Assembly: GCA_017467845.1 (NCBI GenBank)
Contig: JAFUKH010000032.1
Location: 1-59,685 of the forward strand
DNA length: 59,685 nucleotides
Origin: Lachnospiraceae bacterium
Lineage (GTDB): Bacteria; Bacillota; Clostridia; Lachnospirales; Lachnospiraceae
Direction of reading: 5' to 3'
How positions within the stretch are numbered: the stretch's first letter is position 1; every line of letters begins with the position of its first letter. The translations under genes and the position numbers were made by a program. Below the pieces are notes generated by a model, which searched no databases, was not told where the DNA came from, and worked only from the letters and a program-made list of their open reading frames with translations. This document shows, in pieces, positions 1 through 9,293 of the stretch.

Positions 1-127
1 AAATTCCTGTTTACTCACCCAAAACACCTCCCACATTATGAACATTTTCACGCTCTAACCATGAACCCACGCTACTTCTCTTATGGATAGTGCCGGAGCA
101 AATGATGAATTGGTCACTTCAATACAT

Positions 128-165
128 AAAGAAAAGTCCCAGAAATTCAGCATTTCCAGGACTTA
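128..165 (-). terminator. gdhA intrinsic terminator
   Basis: Arms AAGTCC..GAAAT and ATTTC..GGACTT form a hairpin just after the gdhA stop, followed on the minus strand by TTTTCTTT. Positions 1-127 to the left show no gene that I recognise. Confidence 0.8.
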
Positions 166-197
166 TCAATATCAATTTTTATCTTAGATTTTCGTGC

Positions 198-1571
<1,374 letters not shown>

Positions 1572-1594
1572 CTATTATGAAAAGCTTCTTTTGT

Positions 1595-1626
1595 AAAAAA
1601 AGTCGCAGGACTACCCATCCTGCGAC
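1595..1626 (-). terminator. Terminator-like hairpin in gdhA leader
   Basis: A perfect 9-bp stem, GTCGCAGGA/TCCTGCGAC, with a 7-nt loop, followed on the minus strand by seven T. It lies downstream of the gdhA promoter and about 50 nt upstream of the gdhA start, so it can terminate both read-through from the SH3 gene and gdhA transcription itself. Confidence 0.85.
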
Positions 1627-1655
1627 CCCATTGTCACTGCTTTTCTCTATGATGT

Positions 1656-1684
1656 ATTATAATACGAATTTCCAATTTATGCAA
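1656..1684 (-). promoter_or_regulatory. Probable sigma-A promoter of gdhA
   Basis: Minus strand: -35 TTGCAT (1679-1684), 17-bp spacer, -10 TATAAT (1656-1661). Predicted transcription start is near 1650, about 105 nt upstream of the gdhA start codon. Confidence 0.75.
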
Positions 1685-1743
1685 ATACTTTATCGCACTA
1701 AATTAGAAAAGTTATAACTCTTTTTTTGGTGATTTTGCACAAA

Positions 1744-2970
1744 TTACTGAGTTACAAATTCAGACTTCACATATCCCACCTGACCATCGTATGCAATCTT
1801 ACACCATTCGCCTTCGACTGCAATAAGATCTACGCTGTCACCACCGGCAAGAACACCGATTCTTTCCGATTCTGTGGTAGCCTGAGAACGGACATTAATA
1901 TTGGTGGTCGCAGTAACCTTACCGATAAACTGGCTGGAATCAACTGCCTCTGCCACGCTCAAATACTCCGACTTAATATAGCCCTCCTGGCCATCTACAA
2001 TAATCTTACTCCATCCATTAGGACGCTGCTCTAGAACCTGCACTTTAGTGCCACCACTAATCTTCGAAATCTTCGTAGCCTGCTCACTGTCAGAACCACG
2101 CACATTTACGGTGGTAGTAGCTGTCGCATAAACAATCTGTGACTCTGCCGGTGCTGCTTCTCCACCCTCTGCTGGTGCAGCCTCTGTACCCTCGGCAGTA
2201 CCTGCCTCACCGGTACCTTCGCCCTCACCGCTTTCTTCGCTTTCTGCTACCTGAGCTGCCAATGCTTCTCCGGTGGACTTCTGTACATCACTTACAATTT
2301 CCTGAATAAAGTAAAATAAATCTGCGTTATTAAGGAATGTCTCACTACACTCTACATTTACACGATTATAAAGCTCTACTACGTCATCCTGCAAATTCAC
2401 TTCACGGATATATTCCAGCTCTTCCTCACTTACATCGCCTTCATTCAGATAATAGGTACCATCCTCGTTCATGCACACATAGAAGGTCTCCATACCGGAA
2501 ATAACATCCTCAAAATCCTTTACAGTCATCTGAAAATATACATAAGCCAGGCAAGAACCCTCTACCGGGCCAGGCTTGGTATAAATCTCTAACACAGGAT
2601 ATGTCTCGATATACTCACTCATCTCCCTAATCTTGATTTCATCAGTCTCACTCATATAATTTGAAATCGACTTGATCGTCTCAATATCACCTGTAGCATA
2701 TGCGTTATAATAAGTAGCTACCAGAGTGTAAATCTCTCCGGTTTCATTTTTCTCTAATAATACAACAGGAGGCTCTGTATTAATTACTTCCTCCTCAGAA
2801 CTTTCCACTTCTTCCGAAGAACTGACAACTTCTTCAATATCTCTCTTTTCACCTGCCCCCAATGCAAATGAAACAGTCAACGCAACAGCAGCAATAATGA
2901 TGACAGGGAAGACGATTTTGCTATGCTTTAAAACAAGTAAAGCAATCTTCTTTAATTTCTCTTTCAACAT
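1744..2970 (-). CDS. Membrane-anchored protein with two SH3b domains
   Basis: A 408-residue exported protein. A short basic N-terminus and one hydrophobic segment (about residues 19-40) act as signal anchor. An acidic Ser/Glu linker follows, then a roughly 170-residue region with no domain I recognise, a low-complexity Glu/Gly/Ala stretch, and two C-terminal bacterial SH3 domains, each with a VNVRS/G..S core and ending GYIKSEYLS or GYVKSEFVT. Such SH3b repeats usually bind peptidoglycan, so an extracytoplasmic cell-wall role is inferred. ATG at 2970 has AGGAG 8 nt upstream; the GTG three codons earlier is too close to it. The gene follows tRNA-Arg and may be partly co-transcribed with it. Confidence 0.8.
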   Translation of the reverse strand: MLKEKLKKIALLVLKHSKIVFPVIIIAAVALTVSFALGAGEKRDIEEVVSSSEEVESSEEEVINTEPPVVLLEKNETGEIYTLVATYYNAYATGDIETIKSISNYMSETDEIKIREMSEYIETYPVLEIYTKPGPVEGSCLAYVYFQMTVKDFEDVISGMETFYVCMNEDGTYYLNEGDVSEEELEYIREVNLQDDVVELYNRVNVECSETFLNNADLFYFIQEIVSDVQKSTGEALAAQVAESEESGEGEGTGEAGTAEGTEAAPAEGGEAAPAESQIVYATATTTVNVRGSDSEQATKISKISGGTKVQVLEQRPNGWSKIIVDGQEGYIKSEYLSVAEAVDSSQFIGKVTATTNINVRSQATTESERIGVLAGGDSVDLIAVEGEWCKIAYDGQVGYVKSEFVTQ

Positions 2971-2998
2971 ACTATTCACTCCTATTAGGGTTTCTGGT

Positions 2999-3122
2999 TA
3001 CACAAGGTGATGTAAAATGCATCCGACAGGAATCGAACCTGCATTAAAGGCGTCGGAGGCCTCCGTTCTATCCATTAGACTACGGATGCAAATATTACAA
3101 AATTGTTACATCACCTTGTGTA
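2999..3122. repeat. Perfect 17-bp inverted repeat enclosing tRNA-Arg
   Basis: TACACAAGGTGATGTAA (2999-3015) is the exact reverse complement of 3106-3122, and the tRNA gene lies between them. The right arm overlaps the predicted transcription start, so in the precursor most of the leader could pair with the trailer. Confidence 0.9.
3018..3089 (-). tRNA. tRNA-Arg (anticodon CCG)
   Basis: Minus strand: acceptor stem GCATCCG pairs with CGGATGC plus discriminator A. The anticodon stem GAGGC/GCCTT encloses loop CTCCGAC, giving anticodon CCG, which reads CGG. The T-arm GGTTCGAATCC is canonical. 72 nt; CCA is not encoded. Confidence 0.96.
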
Positions 3123-3150
3123 TAATACCACAAAAGAAATTAGATGTCTA
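3122..3150 (-). promoter_or_regulatory. Promoter of tRNA-Arg
   Basis: Minus strand: -35 TAGACA (3145-3150), 17-bp spacer, -10 TATTAT (3122-3127). Predicted start is near 3115, inside the right arm of the 17-bp inverted repeat. Confidence 0.7.
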
Positions 3151-3157
3151 TGGGAAA

Positions 3158-4051
3158 TTATAACTTTATAATTCTTTTATCTTTTCGATTATAAAAATAC
3201 AAGCTGTCAGAAAGAACATCCTCCGGAGCAAGCTGCGTTCTATTCACCTCATAAATCATATCCTTCAGCACATTTCTGTCCGGTTCTTCCCGCATAGGCA
3301 TAAGGATCACTTCATGGACAGAGCTTGGGATAATATAAAAATCCTTCCCAAGCTTATCCCCGATATGCTCCAGCACCTCCGGGTATAGAATAGTAGCTGC
3401 TCCCTGAATTCTCTTCTTATTGGTAAGCACATACATAGAAGCCGGGTCGATTTCATCTAATATCTCCAAATCCTGTGCTCCCAAAATCTGTTCCATCACA
3501 GAACGCATTCTCATTATCTCAAAAGGATACAGCTTAGATGTATTCTCCTGTGCCAGAGAAAACAATTCTTTCTCATCTGTGTGCCACATTTCCAGATGAC
3601 TTCGCTGAATCAAGATAGCCCCCTCTCCAATCTGAGTATCTCCAAACGCATAATAAAAACAAATTGCTAAATCCAGATAGGGAATAAAAGGCACATCTGC
3701 CAAAAGCTCCTTATTATTCTCCAGATTCACAAGCCGGTATGCCACCCGATCTTTTACTTTTTCAAAATCTTTAAAAAAGTCCATATTGACGGCAAGCTCC
3801 TTAGGAACATTACGATAGCTGTCCACAATTGCTTCCACAATAGTGTCTATGGCAGTCCCTTTCTCATAAGCCTCATAAAAGCACTCCAGATATATGGTAG
3901 GCGAAATATTCTTCCCATCTTCCGTAATAATCAGCCCCCACAAACGTACCGAATTATTTTTTAATACGCTTCTTACTTTGACCTCTACAGTATCTCCCAG
4001 TGTTTCCTGTACCCGGTCTTTCACTAAATTCATAAAAACAGTAAATTTCAT
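3158..4051 (-). CDS. DUF5688 family protein
   Basis: A 297-residue soluble protein resembling the DUF5688 family, which is abundant, often in several copies, in Lachnospiraceae and has no established function. No signal peptide, membrane segment or catalytic motif is visible. The C-terminal half has the EILDEIDPASMYVLTNK and GAATILYPEVLE stretches typical of the family. The start at 4051 (MKFTVF) has AGGAGAGG 7 nt upstream; the in-frame ATG eleven codons earlier lacks a ribosome site. It lies between the efp terminator and tRNA-Arg. Confidence 0.75.
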   Translation of the reverse strand: MKFTVFMNLVKDRVQETLGDTVEVKVRSVLKNNSVRLWGLIITEDGKNISPTIYLECFYEAYEKGTAIDTIVEAIVDSYRNVPKELAVNMDFFKDFEKVKDRVAYRLVNLENNKELLADVPFIPYLDLAICFYYAFGDTQIGEGAILIQRSHLEMWHTDEKELFSLAQENTSKLYPFEIMRMRSVMEQILGAQDLEILDEIDPASMYVLTNKKRIQGAATILYPEVLEHIGDKLGKDFYIIPSSVHEVILMPMREEPDRNVLKDMIYEVNRTQLAPEDVLSDSLYFYNRKDKRIIKL

Positions 4052-4085
4052 TTGATTTCCTCTCCTAATGTAAAAGTAAATCAAA

Positions 4086-4118
4086 TAAAAAGACAGTGAA
4101 CATTACGTTCACTGTCTT
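4086..4118 (-). terminator. efp terminator
   Basis: A 12-bp perfect stem, AAGACAGTGAAC/GTTCACTGTCTT, with a 5-nt loop, followed on the minus strand by TTTATTT. It lies 14 nt after the efp stop. Confidence 0.85.
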
Positions 4119-4131
4119 ACAAGCTTCCAAA

Positions 4132-4689
4132 TTAAACTCTTGATAAATACTCACCGGTTCTGGTATCAATCTTAATCTTGTCTCCAAGGTTAACGAATAA
4201 AGGTACAGAAACAGTAGCACCGGTCTCAACAGTAGCAGGTTTGGTAGCACCGGTAGCGGTATCTCCCTTGAAACCTGGCTCAGTATCGGTAATCTCAAGT
4301 TCTACGAATAAAGGTGGCTCAACAGAAAAAACATTGCCGTTGTGAGAACATACCTTACACATATCGTTCTCCTTAACGAACTTAAGAGCATCATCAACGG
4401 TATCCTCATTTAAAGCAACCTGATCATAAGTTTCAACATCCATGAAGTGATATAAATCACCATCAGAGTATAAGTACTGCATATCTTTTCTATCGATACG
4501 AGCCTGAGGACACTTCTCAGTAGGTCTGAAGGTTCTTTCAATAACACCGCCGGAAATAACGTTTTTAAGCTTTGTTCTAACGAAAGCTGCACCCTTTCCC
4601 GGTTTTACATGCTGGAACTCAATTATCTGGAAAATAGCATTATCCAACTCAATAGTAATGCCATTTCTAAAATCGCCTGCAGAAATCAT
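4132..4689 (-). CDS. efp: Translation elongation factor P
   Basis: EF-P, which binds the ribosome beside the P-site tRNA and relieves stalling at polyproline. 185 residues, the usual length, with the KOW-like first domain and two OB-fold domains ending GEYLSRV. The loop that normally carries the modified residue reads [12 protein letters not shown], so the tip residue is lysine; which modification it carries, if any, cannot be told here. It is preceded by AGGAGG and is the last gene of the nrdR-yqeG-aroE-aroK-aroQ-efp run, ending at a strong terminator. Confidence 0.97.
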   Translation of the reverse strand: MISAGDFRNGITIELDNAIFQIIEFQHVKPGKGAAFVRTKLKNVISGGVIERTFRPTEKCPQARIDRKDMQYLYSDGDLYHFMDVETYDQVALNEDTVDDALKFVKENDMCKVCSHNGNVFSVEPPLFVELEITDTEPGFKGDTATGATKPATVETGATVSVPLFVNLGDKIKIDTRTGEYLSRV

Positions 4690-4762
4690 GTTCTTATATT
4701 CCTCCTAAATAAAAAATCGCAATAGTAATTCTCTAATAGTCTACACTATGCATGGACAAATT

Positions 4763-5200
4763 TCAACTCTTTTTTTGTGAAATTACGTAATCTATAGCCA
4801 TTAAATATCCATTTAAGCCCTGACCATAAATCTGGTTATCACATGCCGGTGCCGTCACAGAAATTTTCCGGAATTCTTCTCTCTTGGTAATATCCGAAAT
4901 ATGAATTTCACATTTAGGTACCACAATACTCTCCAATGCATCGTGAATCGCATAACTGTAATGAGTATATGCACCCGGATTGATTACAATACCCTCTGTT
5001 CCGTCAAAATAAGAATCCTGAATACGGTCAATAATTGCGCCCTCATGATTGCTCTGAAATACCTCAATTTCATTGCCGGTCTCCTCTGCTTTCTCTGCAA
5101 TCTTCTTCAGCAGATAATCATAATCCTGTGCACCATATACTGCTTTGTCACGTATCCCTAAAAAATTCAGGTTGGGTCCGTTAATCACTAGTATCTTCAT
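4763..5200 (-). CDS. aroQ: 3-dehydroquinate dehydratase, type II
   Basis: Third step of the shikimate pathway: removes water from 3-dehydroquinate to give 3-dehydroshikimate. The 145-residue length and NGPNLNFLG (residues 6-14), NPGAYTHYSYAI and CEIHISD motifs are those of the type II dodecameric enzyme, including the catalytic Tyr (here in VYGAQDYDYL) and His. It starts 3 bp after the aroK stop, so translational coupling is likely. With aroK and aroE it forms a compact three-gene shikimate operon. Confidence 0.95.
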   Translation of the reverse strand: MKILVINGPNLNFLGIRDKAVYGAQDYDYLLKKIAEKAEETGNEIEVFQSNHEGAIIDRIQDSYFDGTEGIVINPGAYTHYSYAIHDALESIVVPKCEIHISDITKREEFRKISVTAPACDNQIYGQGLNGYLMAIDYVISQKKS

Positions 5201-5203
5201 ATA

Positions 5204-5722
5204 TTACTCCTCCCCTACTCTACCTGTAATCTGTTCTAAAATCTCCTCTACGGAAAGCTGATCCACATCTATAATAAAGTCTGCACAGCTTTCATATGCA
5301 GTCTTTCTCTTCTCCATCAATTCGCAGATTTTTCCTTTCGGGTCTTCTCCCTGAAGAAGCGGTCTTGTGGTATCATTCTTCAATCTTTCGTACACCGTCT
5401 CTGGACGAATCCGTAGATATACCACAGTTCCCAAACATTTCAGTATTTCTCTGTTCTCTTCTCTTACAGGTGTTCCACCCCCCACGGAAATCACTCTGCT
5501 GGAAACAGTTTGCTCAAGTTCTGACAGCATCTGTGTCTCCAGCTCCCTGAAAAATCCTTCTCCCTCTGCAGCGAAAATCTCTTTAATCTCTCTCTGCTCT
5601 CTTTTTTCAATCAATTTATCCGTATCTTCAAAAATTCTACGCATGCGATAGGACAGGCGGATACCTACGGTTGTCTTCCCGCATCCCATAAATCCGATAA
5701 GTATTACATTGTTCTTTTTCAT
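5204..5722 (-). CDS. aroK: Shikimate kinase
   Basis: Phosphorylates shikimate at the 3-OH using ATP. 172 residues, single P-loop kinase domain: Walker A GFMGCGKTTVG at residues 10-20, the shikimate-binding DTD-type segment (FEDTDKLIE), and SVGGGTPVRE. It lies between aroE (one base away) and aroQ (3 bp away), so the three are surely one operon. Confidence 0.95.
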   Translation of the reverse strand: MKKNNVILIGFMGCGKTTVGIRLSYRMRRIFEDTDKLIEKREQREIKEIFAAEGEGFFRELETQMLSELEQTVSSRVISVGGGTPVREENREILKCLGTVVYLRIRPETVYERLKNDTTRPLLQGEDPKGKICELMEKRKTAYESCADFIIDVDQLSVEEILEQITGRVGEE

Positions 5723-5723
5723 A

Positions 5724-6590
5724 CTACTTTCTTGCCTCTTCCATCTGTCTGATACAGCCCTCTGCCACTTTTCTGGAAATACTCACATTATTCCAAAGCT
5801 CAAAGGCAATAACGCCCTGATATACAAGCATCTTAGCACCATTATATGCTCTTCCTCCATGAGAAGAAACAAGCTGCATAAATCTGGTATTTGCAGGATT
5901 GAAGATTAGGTCGTAGCCAACTTCAATTTTATCGTAAAATGCATCTTCTGCAATAATTACTTTTTCCACACCCGGGTGCATTCCCACACTGGTAGCCTGA
6001 ATCACAATATATTTCTCTTCCTTAAGCACATCTGCATAGTCTTCCAAGGCATATGCCTTTGCAAAGTCCGCTCCTGCAAATCCGTTCACTTCATCTGCAA
6101 TCTGCTGTGCTTTCTCTGGGGTACGGTTAAAAAGAATAACCCCCTCTGCACCCTTGTCATACAGCATAACAGCAACTGCTCTTGCCACGCCCCCTGCACC
6201 TAAGATGACTACCTTTTTTCCGGTGATATCCACACCATCATGAACCATAGCCCGGTAAAGTCCCGGCATATCCGTATTATAACCTTTATATCCGCCCTCC
6301 ACGCGTACCAATGTATTCACGGCTCCGATTCGCTTAGCCAACGGATCAATATCCACCAGATACTCCAGCACATCACTTTTGTATGGCACGGTTACATTAC
6401 AGCCCAGAAGATTTAAGGCATAAGCTCCCTTCACTGCAGCTTCTAAATCCCCCTGCTGCACATGAAATGGCACGTAAACCATATTCTTACCCGTTTCTTC
6501 TGCCATGAAATTCTGAATCAGCGGAGACATAGTATGCTCCACCGGATTGCCGATTAATCCGCAGGTTCTTGTATGACCGTCATATATCAT
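5724..6590 (-). CDS. aroE: Shikimate dehydrogenase
   Basis: NADPH-dependent reduction of 3-dehydroshikimate to shikimate. 288 residues. The N-terminal substrate domain has LIGNPVEHTMSPLIQN and NVTVPYK with the catalytic Lys; the Rossmann domain has VILGAGGVARAVA (about residues 128-140) and NRTPEKAQ, typical of NADP use. The stop is immediately followed by aroK, and the start is immediately next to the stop of the upstream YqeG gene, so the spacing is zero on that side. Confidence 0.95.
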   Translation of the reverse strand: MIYDGHTRTCGLIGNPVEHTMSPLIQNFMAEETGKNMVYVPFHVQQGDLEAAVKGAYALNLLGCNVTVPYKSDVLEYLVDIDPLAKRIGAVNTLVRVEGGYKGYNTDMPGLYRAMVHDGVDITGKKVVILGAGGVARAVAVMLYDKGAEGVILFNRTPEKAQQIADEVNGFAGADFAKAYALEDYADVLKEEKYIVIQATSVGMHPGVEKVIIAEDAFYDKIEVGYDLIFNPANTRFMQLVSSHGGRAYNGAKMLVYQGVIAFELWNNVSISRKVAEGCIRQMEEARK

Positions 6591-7103
6591 TTATTTTCCC
6601 TCTTTTCTCTTTAGACTTTTATGATAGAAATAAAGTACAATCCACTCCAATCTTCTCTTGAGCACAATCTGTATTTCTTCCTTGGGATGGATAGGCTTTA
6701 CCAGAAAAGACAGAATTCCGCTGCGCTTCGCTCCCCATACATCTGTAAAGAGCTGATCCCCTACAAACAGCGTATTTTTCTCATCCGTTCCCATCATTTC
6801 CATAGCCTTCCGATAGCCCTTACGTGATGGCTTGTCCGCCTTAAAGATATACTTTGAACCCACTGCATCTGCAAAGCTTTTCACTCTGGGCTCCTTATTA
6901 TTGGACAGGGTACAGGTATCAAAACCAATCTCCCTAAGTCTTTTAAAAAAAGCTATCGCCTTCGCATCTGCCGGTGCACCATGAGGAACCAAAGTATTAT
7001 CCACATCAAAAATCACCCCACGGTATCCCTTCCTATAAAGGCTTTCAAAATCAATTTCATATGTAGAATCCGCTTCTACATCCGGATAAAAACATTTCAA
7101 CAT
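6591..7103 (-). CDS. YqeG-type HAD (IIIA) phosphatase
   Basis: A 170-residue HAD-superfamily phosphatase of the YqeG type, with DVDNTLVPHG (nucleophile and acid Asp), TLSNN and KADKPSRKGY, then GDQLFTDVWGAKRSG. The substrate is unknown; the family is often found beside aroE and ribosome-biogenesis genes in Firmicutes. The frame can be extended to an ATG at 7160 with AGGAG upstream, but that extension runs through the nrdR terminator hairpin and is not family-like. The start at 7103 (MLKCFYPD) matches the MLK.F.PD beginning of relatives and has GAAAGG 6 nt upstream, so it is preferred. Confidence 0.85.
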   Translation of the reverse strand: MLKCFYPDVEADSTYEIDFESLYRKGYRGVIFDVDNTLVPHGAPADAKAIAFFKRLREIGFDTCTLSNNKEPRVKSFADAVGSKYIFKADKPSRKGYRKAMEMMGTDEKNTLFVGDQLFTDVWGAKRSGILSFLVKPIHPKEEIQIVLKRRLEWIVLYFYHKSLKRKEGK

Positions 7104-7118
7104 ACTAAACCTTTCAGC

Positions 7119-7148
7119 AAAAAAGCCGGAACACTTATGGTTCCGGCC
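7119..7148 (-). terminator. nrdR terminator
   Basis: Stem GCCGGAAC/GTTCCGGC with a 7-nt loop, followed on the minus strand by six T. It lies between the nrdR stop (7170) and the preferred yqeG start (7103), so it may attenuate the downstream yqeG-aro genes. Confidence 0.8.
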
Positions 7149-7169
7149 TAAAGTATTCATATATCACTC

Positions 7170-7619
7170 CTACTGCAATACCTTCTTCAGCTCATCCATA
7201 AAGGTATTCACATCTTTAAATTCACGATAAACAGAAGCAAAACGAACATAGGCAACCGGATCTAAATCCTTAAGCTTATTCATCAATAGCTCACCAATCA
7301 CCTGACTTGGGATTTCTTTCTCTTCCATATTAAAGATTTCGTTCTCTACCTCATCCACCAACTGGGTAATCTGCTGGGCACTTACCGGTCTCTTATGACA
7401 TGCTCTAAGCACACCACCTTCAATTTTAGAACGCTCATATGTCTCGCGATTATCATCCTTCTTAATGATAATAAGCGGAATAGTTTCAATCTTCTCGTAG
7501 GTGGTAAAACGCTTACCACACTCATCACAAACACGGCGTCTTCTGATGGAATTATTATCCTCCGCCGGTCTGGAGTCAATTACTCTTGTATTTTCATGAT
7601 TACAAAAAGGACATTTCAT
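7170..7619 (-). CDS. nrdR: Transcriptional repressor NrdR
   Basis: Repressor of ribonucleotide reductase genes that senses ATP/dATP. 149 residues, standard length. The N-terminal zinc ribbon has CPFC (residues 3-6) and CDEC with RRRRVC and GKRFTTYE; the C-terminal ATP-cone contains RKVIKK-like IIIKKDDNRETYERSKIEGGVLRACHKRP. It has AGGGGGAAG upstream of the ATG. No ribonucleotide reductase gene or NrdR box is visible nearby, so its targets lie elsewhere. Confidence 0.97.
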   Translation of the reverse strand: MKCPFCNHENTRVIDSRPAEDNNSIRRRRVCDECGKRFTTYEKIETIPLIIIKKDDNRETYERSKIEGGVLRACHKRPVSAQQITQLVDEVENEIFNMEEKEIPSQVIGELLMNKLKDLDPVAYVRFASVYREFKDVNTFMDELKKVLQ

Positions 7620-7659
7620 TTGTGCTTCCCCCTATATTACTTACTTTATTATATAAAAT

Positions 7660-7893
7660 CTAACATTTTACGTCAACCAAAATAATATCCGGACCAATTT
7701 GCTTTATTTCATTATAATTCACTGTCACCTGAGCTTCTGATTTAAAAAGATTACAACAGCTCAGCTTCTCTCTTACAAATAACTTACAGATACATCCCCT
7801 ACATTCATCAAATTCAAAATCCACTACTCGCCCCAGATTTTTGCAATCTCTGATGTTGATGACTTCCTTGCATTTAAATTCCCGAAACAACAT
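7660..7893 (-). CDS. YlmC/YmxH family sporulation protein
   Basis: A 77-residue PRC-barrel-like protein of the YlmC/YmxH family found in endospore formers. Visible family features are NIRDCKNLGRVVDFEFDECRGCICKLFV and the C-terminal IGPDIILVDV. Its precise role is not established. The ATG at 7893 has GGGGG 7 nt upstream; the ATG two codons earlier would be too close. It is divergent from sigG, sharing an intergenic region of less than 90 bp, which fits a sporulation context. Confidence 0.85.
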   Translation of the reverse strand: MLFREFKCKEVINIRDCKNLGRVVDFEFDECRGCICKLFVREKLSCCNLFKSEAQVTVNYNEIKQIGPDIILVDVKC

Positions 7894-7919
7894 TTTCATT
7901 CCCCCTTTTTATATCATAT

Positions 7920-7949
7920 GAATATTTTCCGAATAAGTAGACAATACTA
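7920..7949 (+). promoter_or_regulatory. Probable sigma-G/sigma-F-type promoter of sigG
   Basis: GAATA (7920-7924), 18-bp spacer, AATACTA (7943-7949). This matches the Bacillus sigma-G consensus (GMATR, N18, CATNMTA) at all but one position, which suggests autoregulation of sigG in the forespore. Confidence 0.55.
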
Positions 7950-7977
7950 CCTTCAAAAGAATGCGGAGGGTAAACAT

Positions 7978-8760
7978 ATGGCTATCGGAAAAGTTGAAAT
8001 TTGCGGTGTAAATACTGCAAAATTGCCCTTACTAAAGCAAGAAGAAAAGGAACAATTATTTGCAAAAATAGAAGAAGGAGACCAGGAGGCAAGAAATAGG
8101 TATATCGAAGGAAATTTAAGATTGGTACTGAGCATTATCAAACGATTCTCTTCCAGTAATGAAAATGTTGATGATTTATTTCAAATCGGCTGCATCGGCT
8201 TAATTAAGGCCATCGACCATTTTGATTCCTCATTAATGGTGCAGTTTTCTACCTATGCGGTTCCCATGATTATGGGTGAAATCAAACGATATCTACGAGA
8301 CAACGGAAGCAGTATCCGGGTCTCCCGCTCCTTAAAGGACACTGCCTACAAGGTTATCTATACCAGAGAACAGATGACGAAAAAGAATCTGAAAGAGCCC
8401 ACCATCGAAGAAATTGCCTCAGAAATTGGTATTTCTCCTGAGGATATTGTCTATGCCATGGACGCTATGCAGAGCCCCATGAGCCTATACGAACCTATTT
8501 ATACCGATGGTGGTGATACCCTATATGTAATGGATCAAATCAGTGATAAAAAGAGCAGTGAAGAAAATTGGGTAGAACAACTATCCATCGGTGATGCAAT
8601 AGAGCGTCTCTCCCCCAGAGAAAAGGAAATCATTACTCTGCGTTTTTTCGAAGGGAAAACCCAGACTGAGGTTGCAAGTTATATCGGAATCTCCCAAGCA
8701 CAGGTCTCCCGATTAGAAAAGAATGCATTAAAAATCATGCGATCATATTTAACCGCATGA
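7978..8760 (+). CDS. sigG: Sporulation sigma factor sigma-G
   Basis: Late forespore sigma factor. The 260-residue product begins MAIGKVEICGVNTAKLPLL, the diagnostic sigma-G N-terminus (KVEICGVNT). Region 2 has GNLRLVLSIIKRF, DDLFQIGCIGLIKAID and QFSTYAVPMIMGEIKRYLRD, region 3 has RVSRSLKD, and region 4 has LSPREKEIITLRFFEGKTQTEVASYIGISQAQVSRLE. The start at 7978 has GCGGAGGG 8 nt upstream. An in-frame ATG at 7918 is rejected because it lies upstream of and overlaps the promoter. It is the only plus-strand gene of the window and converges on the vanZ-like gene. Confidence 0.96.
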   Translation: MAIGKVEICGVNTAKLPLLKQEEKEQLFAKIEEGDQEARNRYIEGNLRLVLSIIKRFSSSNENVDDLFQIGCIGLIKAIDHFDSSLMVQFSTYAVPMIMGEIKRYLRDNGSSIRVSRSLKDTAYKVIYTREQMTKKNLKEPTIEEIASEIGISPEDIVYAMDAMQSPMSLYEPIYTDGGDTLYVMDQISDKKSSEENWVEQLSIGDAIERLSPREKEIITLRFFEGKTQTEVASYIGISQAQVSRLEKNALKIMRSYLTA

Positions 8761-8768
8761 CTTTCCTT

Positions 8769-9293
8769 CTAATCTCTTTTTTTCACTATAAGATGCACTA
8801 TGGTATAGATGATTAATCCAATCACCGTACCTAGTGCATTGGTGATGATATCATCAATCTGAAAATATCCCCTCTGGGTGATTAGCTGCATACATTCAAT
8901 GCCCCAGCTAAACAGTAGCCCCCATACAAGGCTGGTGAATATATTCCGCATTGCCGGAATACTCCATGCTGCCAGAAGGCCAAATGGAACAAATAAAATT
9001 ACATTCTCCACTACCAATGCCTTATTACGACTGTTGATTCCCCAAGTGGAACCGATTTCTAAGTCAAAGCCTAGTCTTGAACCGGATTCCCGGGATAAAA
9101 ACGTAATAATGATAATGGCAACAATATATGTACGAAACAGAGTGGTTGCAATCACAGGTCTTGGCATCTTCCCTGTAGTCTTCCGCCCGATATTCCCTGC
9201 CAGAGTAATCAACAGCATTCCAAGGGCGGCGATTCCCAGGTACGGCAAATAGAGAAACATCTCTCCAATGTCATTAATCAGATAACTGAGCAT
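8769..9293 (-). CDS. VanZ-like membrane protein
   Basis: A multi-pass membrane protein with the VanZ-like fold: about four or five hydrophobic segments, TFLSRESGSRLGFDLEIG, NVILFVPFGLLAA, and a final SWGIECMQLITQRGYFQIDDIITNALG, the most conserved VanZ element. VanZ itself gives low-level teicoplanin resistance; most relatives have no known function. The start is uncertain: the ATG at 9293 overlaps the upstream gene by 20 bp, and an ATG at 9341 gives a longer charged N-terminus. It converges with sigG, with 8 bp between the stops. Confidence 0.75.
   Translation of the reverse strand: MLSYLINDIGEMFLYLPYLGIAALGMLLITLAGNIGRKTTGKMPRPVIATTLFRTYIVAIIIITFLSRESGSRLGFDLEIGSTWGINSRNKALVVENVILFVPFGLLAAWSIPAMRNIFTSLVWGLLFSWGIECMQLITQRGYFQIDDIITNALGTVIGLIIYTIVHLIVKKRD

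Noticed and set aside
4065-4298. 77-codon frame over the efp 3' end
   Set aside because: A shadow of efp in another frame that runs over its terminator.
8878-9252. 124-codon plus-strand frame opposite the vanZ-like gene
   Set aside because: No ribosome site; the opposite strand encodes a clear membrane protein.
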